Shown here: piece by piece, positions 22,629-35,200 of the stretch | Position numbering within the stretch: position 1 is the first letter of the stretch | Layout of the letters: each line of letters opens with the position of its first letter | Position numbers and translations under genes: made by a program | Source of the DNA: Notospermus geniculatus | Taxonomy: Eukaryota; Nemertea; Pilidiophora; Heteronemertea; Lineidae | NCBI GenBank assembly: GCA_002633025.1 | Contig: NMRB01000203.1 | Coordinates: 155,957-219,956 of the forward strand | Length of the DNA stretch: 64,000 nt | Reading direction: 5' to 3' | The notes under the pieces: model-generated | The model's database searches: none | Seen by the model: the letters and a program-made list of their open reading frames with translations, nothing else | What the model was told of the DNA's origin: nothing

Positions 22629-22910
22629 CAGGCGCGGATCCAGAGGGGGGCCGAGGGGGCCGCGGCCCCCCCTATTTTTGGAACACCAACCAAAAACGGG
22701 TCACTAACTCCGAAAAATGAGCAAATAGATGAGGAAATCATGCCCCCAGATGCTTGGAAATCGTATCTAATGCATCTGGAATTCAAAATTTTCTGGGGGA
22801 GGCCCCCCAGACCCCCCGTTCTGGCTCCACGCCTTGCGACTCTACTCCGTCAGCCTGTGGCTGATGGTGACCGGCCCCCCGTATTCCAAAATCCTGGATC
22901 CACCCCTGAC
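22629..22910. repeat. GGATCC-bounded repeat
   Basis: Starts CCAGGCGCGGATCCAGAGGG and ends CCTGGATCCACCCCTGAC, so the ends are inverted copies. Similar ends bound 34893-35036, 43201-43376 and the start of a copy at 63978-64000, suggesting related elements. Confidence 0.6.
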
Positions 22911-22914
22911 TGCC

Positions 22915-23080
22915 ATGGAAAAAAGACACCGGAAAAAGGACACAGTAAAAAAGACACTGGATAAAAAGACGCTGGTAAAGAGTAACTGGAAAAAAGTCAC
23001 AGGAAAAAAGACACTGGAAAAAAGTCACTGGAAAAAAGACACTGGAAAAACAGTCACACTAGGAAAATAGACACTGGAAA
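22915..23080. repeat. A-rich tandem repeat of about 13-14 bp
   Basis: Units such as GGAAAAAAGACACT and GGAAAAAAGTCACA recur about ten times with drift. It directly follows the 22629-22910 repeat. Confidence 0.7.
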
Positions 23081-23704
23081 AAAAGACCGTCACTTTTCAC
23101 AAAACCATCATTCATTGTTCCATGATGAGGCAATCTATAACTTCCCATCTAGCCCCTAGCCCCACATGTCCGAAATCCCTCCTACTGCTCCTATTGCACT
23201 AAGTGACGCCCCTCACCGGAAGGCGCTAAAACAAAATACAAAAAGTCATGTATACATATACAAGTTGCAACTCCCAGAGGCCGGGAGATCTGTAGGTCTG
23301 ATTTCAGAGAACATTTCTAAAAAGAAAAACCCCATATTCCATGTCTTTCTATATTTGACTCATCTTTATAGTGATCACTCGCGCCATCCCAAGGCTACGG
23401 GTTTAAACCGTAAAATCCCATCAACTGAAAGTTTTGTGAACTTTGCATATCATTAGTTTGGAATTTCACTCGCGAGCTCGGGCTTGCCATGTTGAAGCTT
23501 CTCCGGGATCTCTGATCCGTAAAATTGCTGGGTCAAGACGATGCCTGCCCAATTCATGAGGCCGAGACACAATGAATGAGACGTGATGCCGTTGAAGACT
23601 TGAAAGGCCCCTGCTGTTAAATAGTGTAAACATTGGTCCATTTCTTTGCGGCCACGCGACGATGGACAATGCCCTTCAAAATTTCTGACTGACAGCGACC
23701 ATCT

Positions 23705-23941
23705 TTGCCCGACATCACAGCAAAACTAAAACGTGTAGTCAAGGTCACCTCAGTTGTCCAGCCGCTGAAACCCTTCGATCTGGACAGGTCATTTGAGGGG
23801 CCCTCTATCCCGGCCCGCCGTCCTCCGCCCAAACTGCATGGAGTGTCCACGTCCTCCCTCACATTCCACGACGCAGGGGTGGCCCGCGTGGGGAACGTCC
23901 TGGAGGTTGAGGGGGGGGGGGGCAATGATTTGACAAAATAG
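23705..23941 (+). other. Unexplained 78-codon open frame
   Basis: Starts MPDITAKLKRVVKVTSVVQP and continues PLKPFDLDRSFEGPSIPARR, PPPKLHGVSTSSLTFHD and AGVARVGNVLEVE before a poly-G tract. Codon third positions are GC-rich and the composition is more protein-like than its surroundings, but no family was recognised. An overlapping minus-strand frame (23617-23925) exists. It could be a captured gene fragment, an unrecognised exon, or chance. Confidence 0.25.
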
Positions 23942-24876
23942 CGGGCCGTAGCCGTAGTCCCCAGCAGCGAGTTCCGAAGAGGCGCGAGGCGAAATATCGG
24001 CGGGGTCCGGGGGCCTCCCTGAAAATTTTAGAAAATAAAGAGTGCTTTTACGCCATTTCCCGGCATTTGAGAGCAAAATTGGACACTCTAGCCATGTAAA
24101 TGTGGTTCATTGGTTTATTGGACTTGGGCTTTTTGGGACTGCGGCAATCGCCGGGGGCAATCGAATCTGCCGAGCCTGCCAAATTTTTATTTTGCCAAGC
24201 CAAACCCCTGCCCCCCCCGTTCCTACGGCCCTGCCACAACGTCCGTCGACTTACCATGCCATCATACGGAGCAACAAATGCGTTCGGAGTCGAAGAATAG
24301 CAGAAGGATCCATCTTCAAGAACGAATACTGAGAATAACATTGTTTTGTAAAAAAGGAACATTTCGATTTTTGAATGACACACTAGTCCAAGGCGTGTAT
24401 GTACCCGTGCCGTCTTCTTGTATAGCAACACAAACATATCAGAGATCTCACAACTGATCTCGACCCCCGGAATCTGGAGGGTTGAGTCATGCATATCGCT
24501 AACAAAAGACGGGGTCAGATCAAAACCTGTAGCAGTGGTTTTACTAACAATAGCGACCTCCTTTTCCCATTAATAACCGTTGAGAGCATTTGTTGTCATA
24601 AGGATAATATTTACCATCGTCATATCGTCTGCGTCTTTGTTCGTTATTCAATCAAGATATCAGAGATGAGTAGTCATTTCTCCACATACATGGCGCACCA
24701 TCCGGCGTCGTGTTGCGCCTACCAACCCACGGGGAGGGCGGCGCTTGAAAAACGCAATGAAAATTATCCGGTGTAATATCAATAGTTGTACCATACAGCC
24801 TGGCGTTGATCTCTCGTTCTCTGCTCTTCGATCAGGAGCGACGTAGGCGTGATTCGAGAGTGGCGAGTGAATTGTT

Positions 24877-25033
24877 CCCAGGAAAAATGAACCATGAACT
24901 TTATGGTTGAACCAAGAACTGCGGCCAAATAACATTGCGGCCAAGTTCATTGTAAAACTATGAACTTCACTGTTATTTGTCTGCAGTTCATGGTTCAACC
25001 ATAAAGTTGGCGTGGCTCATTTTTTCCTCGGGG
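24877..25033. mobile_element. Hairpin MITE upstream of the coiled-coil gene
   Basis: Left arm CCAGGAAAAATGAACCATGA then CTTTATGGTTGAACCA; right arm reversed CGAGGAAAAAATGAGCCACG then CAACTTTATGGTTGAACCAT; both run to AAATAAC. It lies about 570-730 bp before the proposed start codon. Confidence 0.7.
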
Positions 25034-25384
25034 CATGGTACGGTCCTCGTCGTTTTAAGGCTTTATTGTAAAAACGGCAGGTGGACATTCTATGGTCAAT
25101 TTCAAAGAATTTTCCAGCGGGGGACCTTTTGGACCCACCGAACACCCCCTTAACGCCCCGGCCCTGTGACTCGATCGGCAGGCACAGCGCCGACCGAAAT
25201 TCCAGCAATCATCGATACGCAATTGGTAGAGATTGCAACAACCTCGCCCGCACGCCACCCACCTAAACCAGACAATAGATTGTTTTACGGGGTCCAACAA
25301 CTGTTAACAATAGACCCCCCCCCAGAACATTGTCTTGGTCCCCCGCCGGGTCCCCCGCCGCACATCAGCTCAGCTGCAAAATAG

Positions 25385-25606
25385 TTGCCTCTAGTTGTTG
25401 GAGCGTTTGGACTGGGAACGAGGTTAGAGGCCAAGGTGCATAGGGACGGGATTGAGATCAACAAATGCTACGCGCTTCAACGCGTCGTTACTCGGCTCGA
25501 GACCAGTGTCCCATACGAGATTTTTGTCTATTTTTACGTGGAATCAGCACAAAATCCATGGTGCACATTTAGGAGGACATCCCCTATTTCGATTTCGACT
25601 GGTGTG
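25385..25606 (+). promoter_or_regulatory. 5' UTR candidate of the coiled-coil gene, frame open
   Basis: The frame of the first coding exon stays open upstream to an ATG at 25385, which would add 74 residues (MPLVVGAFGLGTRLEAKV and onward). The ATG at 25607 was preferred because the downstream sequence (MANRGVGGSIRASSSSHLGR) looks like a normal N-terminus, whereas the upstream 74 residues look like translated UTR with mixed composition. Not settled. Confidence 0.4.
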
Positions 25607-28600
25607 ATGGCGAATAGAGGTGTTGGAGGCTCTATTAGGGCCTCCTCCAGTTCGCATCTTGGCCGTGGCCATATGCACGGATTACTGCGGGAGTTCAAAA
25701 CTTTGTACGAAAACAAACTCCGAAAACTCGACGATGCCGGCCAAGTTGACGAAGATTCACAAAGGGTAAGATACTGTGTTATGTGTTCTTTTAAAGCGTT
25801 TTCCTATTTGCTTCGGCATAACCATGGTTTACTTTCAGAACTAGTAGATAGACATCTACCATCACACCGAACCTGTGGGTTTTAAAAACTGGGCAGGATG
25901 CCACAGCACAGTGCACTGTCGTGACTGTGGTAGTGCATCGAGCATGCATGCGTATACTAGATACTAAGGGTATACAATGTATAGCCAAATCTCTCTTCAT
26001 GAGTGGGTGATTTCATTGTGTTCATCATAATAGACAGGTGGTCTGCATGATTTTAGGATGATAATTAATCTCTTGTGTTCTATGATGGCACCTGTTTAGT
26101 GTTGGTCAATTTGGTCATTTAATTAGGCCTACTAATTGGGCCTAGGGGGTTAATCCCATCAGAAGAGCCTGATAGCCCAGTGGTTATCACGTCCGCTTTG
26201 CAAGCGGCAGGTCCCGGGTTCGAATCCAGCCCGGGCCATATGGGATTTCATTCCCGGCTCTTCACGTCCGTCGCATGGGACAGTAAGCCGTGGTGCCTTG
26301 TACCTTGATGGGCAAGTAAAATACCCCATCCAAGTGAGGAACATGAGTAGCTTGTGATGGCCTCCTCCGTACTTACCAGGGCCAATAATGCTGTAGCGTC
26401 GGCCCTGACGGAAAAATCAAATACAAAAATCCCATCAGAATGAGCCTAATTAATAACTCACGCAGTGAGCCGCGAAGCGGCTCACGAAGTGAGTCTAATG
26501 GTTACGTGTGTGTAAAAAAATCTACAAAATTCAATGGAAAAATCAATACAGACATGACAGAGATGTGTAGTCCGTGAATCTCAACACCTTGACGCAATAT
26601 GGCGATTTTGTGGATGTCGTAAACCATCATCCTTTCCGCCACGGCCAGAATCAGCCATCCGCCGTGTCACGTCACGACGTCACGTCACGGTGCGTGGCGT
26701 CACGAAAAACATCATTTGCAGGAACAGGCCTCAAAAGGGGGGTCTGGGGGTCTCCCCCAGAAAGGGGGGGGGGTTCGGGGGTCTCCCCCCGAATAGGTAA
26801 CGGCTGCGTGAGTTCACGAGATCACTGATCTTTACATATTAATTAGGCACGAATAATTAATTCAATTGTTGTGGTATGCCTCCGCTCGATAGGCCACTCT
26901 GGGCTGGTGCGTTGCAGTAGGCCTAGCTAGGCCTAATTTCAGGTCATACAGGTTGAGGTAGCATAGGCGTCAGCCGATTTAGGTCTAGGCCTACTCTGGC
27001 CGATACGAAATAAAAAGACCCCTATAAATTATTACATACATGAACAATACACCGATTTCACATCTCACACGATCGCAGCGCCCCTGGTAGAATTTCTGAC
27101 CACTTCCGTTTTCAACCTCACTATCAAGCCGGTGATCCACTGTTGCGATTTTGGCTTGAGACGGGGTTGCGTTCCCTTGCGATTACCTTATAAGGATTTC
27201 CGTTTGCCATATAAGGTAACCGCAAGGGAACGCAACCCCGTCTCAACCCAAAATCGCAACAGTGGATCACCCGCTTCAGGAGTAAGGCAATTTTTTCCTA
27301 CATGTAGGTATCGAGGTTGAAAAACATGTGTTGGTTCCCACCGCCAATGATCCATCCCCTGCTGGGGGCATTGGAACCAATGCGTGCAATTCAACCTCGA
27401 TCCAGGAAATTTTTGCCCGTACTCCTGGTAGTGAGGTTATCAACGGAAGTGGGTGTCAGAAATTCTACCAGGGGCGCTGCGATCCTGCGAGATGTGAAAT
27501 CGGTGTAGTGAAAATGTTGCAGCCTATGACAGATTTTTTTCAAAGAAGGGCCTCATTACCCTCGGACAGGTATGAGTGATAAGTACCCCTCCAACCCCGT
27601 CTCTTCATCTTTGCAATCATTAAAATAAAATGGGGATCTAGCCCTATAATCACCATTGTCGTCAACAGATAGCCCAGGGCAGTTATGAGCCATGAATAAC
27701 ATAGCCTACTGCCAAGAATATACAGTGGAACCTCCCTTAGCGGACACCTCTGCCAGGAGGACACCTGCCTATTAAGGACACCAAAGTTCAGTCCTAAATT
27801 GACCATTTCTACTCATTCTGACCTCTGTAATCAGGACACCTCTCAATTAAGGACAGCATTTGTCAGTCCCAGAGGTGTCCTTAATAGAGAGGTTCCACTG
27901 TATTATTAGGGGATATACATTGCCTGGAAAATGCTTATCAAAAATTAATACGGTAGCCTACAACCCATGAATGGATGTGTATTGAATTTTGGCCAATGTG
28001 GTAAATATCCTCCGCAAAAACCAGCACACCAGTAGTGAATGATTATTTGTCAATGGTTTAATTGGGTCTCAAGGTGTTTCCTATTGATAAGATTGATGCT
28101 TTTTGTCCGTAATTTTAAAGGCAGGTGAACTCATTCTGTTGGTTGTCCTTCTGATCAGTTCATCCCACTGCACTACCTTAAGTTAATCAATAATGAGCCA
28201 TGACTTTGCCCAGGCCATCATCTTCTCATGATATTTTGACATATTTTCTTTTCAAACCAGACTATTGAAAACTTGCATTTGACCATTGAAAACTTGAATT
28301 TAACCATTGAAACATGAATTTGACCATTGAAAACTTGAATTTGACTATTGAAAACTTGCATTTGACCATTGAAAACTTGAATTTAACCATTGAAACATGA
28401 ATTTGACCATTGAAAACTTGAATTTTACTATTGAAAAACTTTGAATTTGACCATTGAAAACTTGACTTTGACCATCCATTGAAAACTTGAATTTGGCCAT
28501 TGAAACCTTGAATTTGACCATTGAAACCTTGATCATTATTGAAAACTTGAATTTGGTCATTGAAAACTTGAATTTGACCATTGAAAACTTGAATTTGACA

Positions 28601-31600
28601 ATTGAAAAACTTGAATTTGACCATTGAAAATGTCAGTACTTGTGACCACTCATGTTCAAACCCTGAATGCAGAGCACTTACATGTATCTTTAAAATATCA
28701 GATTTGTTGTATTATGCGCATTATTTCCCTCTGGCCATTTTAAAAACAGAATGGCAGGAACCTTGCCAAGCATGCCTCCAATCAATGGATATTTCCATAT
28801 TTTTACCACAAAAATCAATTTATTTATTGAGTGTTACTATATAAAACAAACAGCCTCTATTTATGTTTCAATGATGTGCTGACCTATGGCCATTTAATCA
28901 TTAATCACTGTATCCATCAGAAAACACTCAAGTGACAGGTAATTTCTTCATCTGACTGTGGGATATGCCAAAGTCAGATGCATAGTTCATTCTGTGGCAT
29001 ACAAGTGAACTGGACGTCCACAGCTATAACTGGTTTTCAAATCTGATTTTGGTAAACAACCAAATGCTTTGGCCTGAAACATATTTATGAGATGTGCTCC
29101 CAAATTCCTAATTGAGGGCCTGGTTTTGCAGAAGCCTACCCTTGTATTGGTAATGTGCTGTGTCAATTTATTGTGATTGTGAAACTACATCTAGGTACTT
29201 ACTAGGCCTACCAGTGCAGTACTTTGAAGAAAAAGAATGACCTGGGCCATATAAATTATTTGTAGTTTAATACACAGTCATGGGAAGGTTTTGTCATACA
29301 AAATTACAATGTCCTACATCCACGACATCTAGAGCTGAACATTACAATCCAAGAAAATAAATGAGTTTACTTTCCATTGTTGCTTTCTTCTTTATCAGTT
29401 TAAGCACAGTCAAAATTGATTTTCTTGTCCTGAATCATAAAGCTCCTGTCGATTAGGATTTTAATGTGGAAGTAATATACAGTGGAACCTCCCTTAACGG
29501 ACACCTCTGCCAGGAGGCCACCTCTCTATTAAGGACACTAAAGTTCAGTCCCAAATTGACCATTTCTATTCATTTTAACCTCTGCAATCAGGACACCTCT
29601 CAATAAAGGACAGCATATGTCAGTCCCAGACGTGTCCTTAATAGAAAGGTTCCGCTGTACTATAATCTGTCTGGTAAAACTTCTAACTATAGTCTAGTCA
29701 GAAGTAATAATCTGGTACCGGTATTCTGTGTAGACCTAGTGGGATTTTGGAAAAGCGAAGGAGGTAAAGTAATAAGATGTCGTAAATGAAGGCTTTAGCC
29801 TGTTTTTTGCCAGTGGCTACAAATACAGCTGATCAGCTAGCAATGAAAGTAAACTTGGTTGCAGTTTCCCTTCACGTTTCCATTTGTCATTGTTTCTCAG
29901 CCTGGCATGTAAGTTGCTAAATTAGCAACAGAATAATATCTTCCGCTGCAGCCCAGAATGCAATAAGGAGGCGGGTATAGTTCCAGAATACTGTGTAGAA
30001 GAAAATGGGACTTGAAATAAAAAGACGGACCAACATAAAAAAACTGTTCTTTCTTCAGATGCGAGTGCGGGTCCTCCAATCATACGTCGACGACCTGTCG
30101 GAGCAAAATGAGGTGCTGGTGCAGACAGTCGAGGAGTTGGAGAAAGAGGCGAACGACCGAGTGGTGTTACTTGAATCAAAATTACAGAAAGCTGCTTCCT
30201 CGGCTAAGGTTAGGATCCGAATTTTATTTGGATGCAATATGCCAAAAAACCCATGAAGTCTTTACATAAGGTTGCATGTCTTAAAATAATGAATCATTGG
30301 CCATTTTTTGTCATGAATGTCGCAAGAAGATCTCTGTTGTGTTGCCAATGCCTGGGTCACTGTGGTGATGTAATTTTTTACCACAATTACATTTTCATTA
30401 CTTTGCAGTATAGTTCATTTCACTCTTTCAGGAGTATATGTCAAAGGCCAGAGATTATGAGTCAGAGATGAAAAGCTTTGCTGTCGATCGTGCAAATGCT
30501 GAAGATATAATCAGGGTACAGTTTGATTTACACCTGATATTTCCAGTTAGATTAACAGTTGATGGTCAGTGCGGCCTCTTTTTGTTTTCCTGGTACCCCG
30601 TAGATGACAACCGGACTACATTGCTTGCCATGTGAATGTTATTTACACCAAACTCGCTGTTGTAAGGTCACCAATGTGTGGCATGCCGGGTCCAGCTTCT
30701 CCTGTTGGTGATGGTCGACATTGCTGACCACACAGCAGGCTGTTGATATCGTCAAATCAAGGTCCTGACTACTTCTGATGTGATGTGTTGGAGGAGCTAG
30801 ATCCCAGTGGCAAAGCAAGGTCGCCTGGGATCTAGCTCCTCCAACATGGTCTTTACAATGCAACAGTGATTTTGGTGTTTGGATGATGTCGCTAGCTAAA
30901 GTTAACTCTTTTTTCAGGAATATGATGACAAACTGGAGAAGTGCGAGGAGGATTGTGGTGTGCTACAAGAAGAAAATGCCAATATTCGCCATGACGTCAA
31001 CACACTCATTACTGTCATTAGTTGTGCTAGGGCTACTGGGAGGTGGGAGATAGAAGCCGTCGACTTCAAAGAACTTGCATTTGAACAAGTATTTGGGCCA
31101 GTATTTGAAATTGCCAAAACGTAAGTGTTTGGTTAGATACCGATGAGTATTACGTATAACATGTCATTACAGGCAGTTCTACATTGATACATGTATCAAC
31201 ACCATGTAAATTTTAGATTGTTAAGGGTGCTGCTCCATGTGAGAGTTGGCTCTCAGTGGGCAATTTACCTTTGTCAGTTGCTGAGGCCAATGACACGAAT
31301 GACTGCCCAGTTTTCTTTGACTGAATTCCATAGAGGGTTAAACTGGTGTGAGAAAACTCTCTGTATTTTTGTATTACATTTTTCCGTCAGGGCCGGAGCA
31401 ATAGCATTATTGGCCCGGGTGAGTACGGAAGAGGCCATCACAAGCTACTCATGTTCCTCACTTGGATGGGGTCTTTTACTTGCCCTTGCAAAGAAACAAG
31501 GTACCCCGTACAAGGCACCATGGCTTACTGTCCCATGCGATGGACGTGAAGAGCCGGAAATGAAATCCCATATGGCCTGGGCTGGATTCGAACCCGGGAC

Positions 31601-32259
31601 CTGCCGCTTGCTGAGTGGATGTGATAACCACTCAGCTATCAGGAGGGCTCATCTCTGTATTAACTCTCTTTTGCAGTAAAACCCCAGAAGAAATCCTAGA
31701 GCATCACATCAGTGAACTAAAGAACCAAGTGGCTCAGAGGGATCAACTCATTGAGAAATTACAGGCAGATCTCAGGGCTCTTTCAGAAGAACACCTCCAA
31801 TTACAAAGCAAGGTAAGTCAAAGGAAAAGGTCATCCCGGGTCACGAATAGTGAGCCTTTATGGTGACTCCTAGCAGTAGCAGTTAAATATGTTAAGAATA
31901 AGTAAAATTGTTGGCCTTCTATGTTCATTTTCTGCCACAGTAAATGGTGATCTTCTGTATTCAATACCGAGTTGGCTTGCCGGTTTGTTGTATCAGTTTG
32001 TGACTTCAGCAAAATTCACCAAAAACAACAGAAGTGTTAGCAAGGGATGATGGAGGTGGCTGATTTTTCACACACCTTGGCCTTTTATTTGCAGATTACG
32101 TCCTCCATGGATTCCAGCCGTCCAGGTTTTGGTGACCACTCACCCCATCGTGTTGACCCACTCGGTGGTGGCGACACCATTGACACTGATATCACTGTGA
32201 TGAGGCTTAAATCTGACCTGGCTTTGGCCAAACAGAGAGCAGAGGAGTATCTGATGGAA
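25607..32259 (+). CDS. Coiled-coil gene, exons 1-6: N-terminal region
   Basis: Exon 1: MANRGVGGSIRASSSSHLGR, then a helix (HGLLREFKTLYENKLRKLDD). Exon 2: RVRVLQSYVDDLSEQNEVLV and QTVEELEKEANDRVVLLESK. Exon 3: EYMSKARDYESEMKSFAVDR. Exon 4: a helix, then a globular-looking stretch (TLITVISCARATGRWEIEAV, DFKELAFEQVFGPVFEIAKT) ending phase 2. Exon 5 starts by completing that codon and returns to coiled coil (HHISELKNQVAQRDQLIEKL). Exon 6: a Ser/Pro/Gly linker (SSMDSSRPGFGDHSPHRVDP) then helix. These exons do not follow the heptad length rule except exon 3 (84 nt), so the regular rod starts after the linker. Exon 5 lies 26 bp downstream of an S2 SINE. Confidence 0.85.
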
Positions 32260-35200
32260 GTGAGTTATAGAATTCATTATCATAGTGTACACATATAAAA
32301 TGATGAAATATGCGTGGTGTCGATTCTAGAATGAAACTTGTTTATCATCCTCCAACAGCAGGGGTTTTTACCTCACTCCCCTTCATCCACTCACGCTTGA
32401 GTGCAAGCATATGACGAGGAGCGAGACCAAAGCCCTGCTATGGGAGGATGCTTGTTTACTTTGATTAACCTGTGTTTTGATTTTAGCACACAAGTTTCTT
32501 TGAGGTTTCCTTGATAGTGGCAATTAAAGTTAAAGTTTTCAATAAATTCTGTCCTGCTTTTAAATTTGAGGAAACAACTCCAGGAGTCAGTTGTGAAAAA
32601 TGAAAGTAAATGAAAACTTATTCGGTACAAATCTAGAAAACTTTTGCTGATGATGTTTTTATTCTAGAAAGTTTTCTTCCCAGGTTCAGAGCAAGGATCG
32701 TAAATGCTCATCCCTCCAGATCCAGATTACAGACTTGCACAGTGAGATTGCCCTGAAGGATGCTGAGAACAGCAACCATCTTCAGACGATGAAGGTGCTC
32801 CAGGATAAACTCAGACAGAGCACAGTGGAGGTAAGGGCCGTTCTTGTTGGGGAAAAAATCCAAGTCTGTATCTGGTCTCATTGTGAAATAGAAACTGCCA
32901 GAACAAATCTCAGCTCCTAGGTCTGAGATCTCAGATTGAATTCTTATTTTCGAGTTTTTTCTTCAGTGAAGTGTGAGAATGGTGTTAAATCTCAGTGAAT
33001 GTACTGATAATTCATAATATCAAGAAAATAATCTCAACAAATTACTTCCAACTTGGAATTGTAAAATGTCATACATTGGTACTGATACACATGTACTCCC
33101 ATTACCTTGCAAAGTGTTTCAACCAGGTAATGTATGCTGAAAGTTTTACTGTCTCAGATGCATTTTTATTGAGTTTTCAATTTTGATCTTTTTACAAACC
33201 AGTCTGACTTGGTATATTTATTTGCTCTACAAGTTTCCCCTGTAGTTGGCTGCTTTAGGTGGTGGGGGCTTCACTCTTCTTGACTTGACTTGTTCACAAC
33301 GGAAGTTGTCTTCAAATCGCTCATTTTATATGCCCATGACTTTAGTTTTATCTGGCATGAATTCACATTGACGTGTTCAAATGACTGCTACTTCAGCCGT
33401 TGGACTTGAGTGCAGCTTGGGTATTCTGCATGACTGCTACATCTACTTCAGTCGTCTGTCATGACTGCTGCTTCATCCATTTGACTGGAGTGCAGCTTTG
33501 TATCCTGCATGACTGCTACAGATGCTTCTGTCATCTGCCATCACTGCTACTGCAGTCATTTGACTGAGTGCAGCTTGGGTATCCTTCATGACTGCTGCAT
33601 GTATGACTGCTACATCATCTACTTCAGTCACCTGTCCTGTCATGATTGCTTGCAGTCATTTGAATTGAGTGCATCTGCTCTGGGGTATTCTGCATGACTG
33701 CTACATCTACTTCACTCATCTCTCATGACTGCTACTTCAGCCATTTGACTTGAGTGCAGCTGGGTATCCTGCATGACTGCTACATATCTGCTAGTCTTCA
33801 CCTCTTACATGGTTGCTACTACAGTCAGACCTCGTTAGTCCGAACCTGNTGATTCAACTTGCTTGAACTCCGGTTCATTTGTCATTCGTTCATTTGTCTA
33901 ATATTGATGCAATTCCTATGTCACCATTTGACTTGACTGGCACTTCACTCATCAGCACTTCAACTCAGCCATCTTATCTGACACCTGTGCAACTTAAGAT
34001 GCTGTAGTTTCGCATAGCCTGCTGTTACAACAAGGGCTATTACAGATGTAGATTGCAACAAGAAATATAATAAAATCTACTGAAGAGGAGAAAGGCTTGT
34101 AAAGCAGCAAATTTTGGTGTACATGTTGTATTTATCTTCCAAAAGCAATTGATTTTCAACTTACATGTAGGCTTTCTTTTCCTCCTCACTAATACAAAAT
34201 ATTATTCACAACAGCTTAATACAGGTGTTGTAACTTAATTATCAGTCTAGGGATGTTATGATACATGTTGTCCTAGTTCCTACGCCTTTTGGCGTACCGA
34301 GGAATAGTTCCATTTCCAACCATAGGGATTGTTGGCCCTGCTAACCGACCATGCAATAATCAGCACACCTCATTTTCAGTCTATACCACAAGATTTGAGT
34401 TTCCTTGGCTGAATCAAAATATTAAGGGAAAAAAAATACATACCGGTACTGAAATTCCTAACTTCTCCAGAACTGTTTTGCAAATCAAATTGGTCAGTGA
34501 AATCAGCTGGTATTTGACGATAGTTTTATTTGTTGCAGGTTGCTAAGTGTGAGGATTCCATCCGTAACCTCAAGGGTGAATTAAACGGGGTCAAGGATGA
34601 ACACCTAAGGTCACGTCATGATGTAAGTAGAATGAGATGAAATGAAAACCTCTGTTCAACCTGACATTGGTGTTTCACTGGCCATGAATGTCTGTTGCAA
34701 AGTTACATTTATCCCTGCCTGGATAGCTGTTAATTGGTACCTTATCTATTTCAGGTGTCACAATACGAGCGTAGGATACGCAACCTTGAAAGTGACCTCA
34801 AGGATGCTGAGGAGGAACGCCAGAGAGCTTTTGACGAGGTATGTCTTCATTTTGAGTGTTCATTTTTCAAGTTGTGAATATCCCATCCGTTCCAGGGGCG
34901 GATACAGGATTTGGAAACTGAGGGGACGCCCTGTGCTAGGAACATTGAAATTTGCGCCAAATTCCAGAATTTCACGATCAATTTTACAGATTTGTTGGCA
35001 AAAAGGAGAGGCGTGCACCCCCTGTGGATCCGCACCTATGTTCATAGTTTGTGAAAATGAACTGTGCTAGTAATGGTGAAGTATGGGGTTCAAATCTCAC
35101 TAGGTGCCATGTGAGGCAAGAATCATGCTGGTTATGAGAAATGCTTCCCGGTACATTATTCTTGAATAACATCACATCGTTCATGCATGTACCCTGATGC

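Larger units (their letters stand above)
21337..24876. other. GC-rich intergenic repeat block
   Basis: Rich in GGCCTAGGCC runs, G/C homopolymers and inverted repeats: hairpins at 21897-22024, 22049-22336 and 22254-22300, a GGATCC-bounded repeat at 22629-22910, an A-rich tandem array at 22915-23080, and repeats sharing GGGGGAGGCxCCCCAGACCC (21201-21225 and 22795-22820). One unexplained open frame at 23705-23941 is listed separately. No clear gene. Confidence 0.5.
25766..30058 (+). other. First intron of the coiled-coil gene (4.3 kb)
   Basis: No coding sequence recognised. Contains an S2 SINE (26163-26430), the hairpin TCACGCAGTGAGCCGCGAAG around 26458, a nested palindromic element (27046-27497), two pogo-like MITEs (27721-27902 and 29478-29659) and a 21-bp minisatellite (28257-28632). 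Confidence 0.7.

Noticed and set aside
26170-26245. Possible true tRNA genes in the S2 SINE heads (also 51895, 54402 and 31640)
   Set aside because: A and B boxes are present, but the acceptor stems do not pair, the four copies share a long non-tRNA body and A-rich tail, and they are dispersed; SINEs fit better.
28262-28624. Long minus-strand frame with NGQIQVFN-type repeats
   Set aside because: Produced entirely by the 21-bp minisatellite, whose unit length is a multiple of three.
28257-28632. CRISPR-like array
   Set aside because: Eukaryotic context, no constant repeat with unique spacers; it is a simple drifting minisatellite.
30055-30237. Minus-strand open frames opposite coiled-coil exons (also 53382-53759, 47909-48127 and others)
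   Set aside because: Mirror frames of strongly biased Glu/Gln/Leu codons; no independent support.
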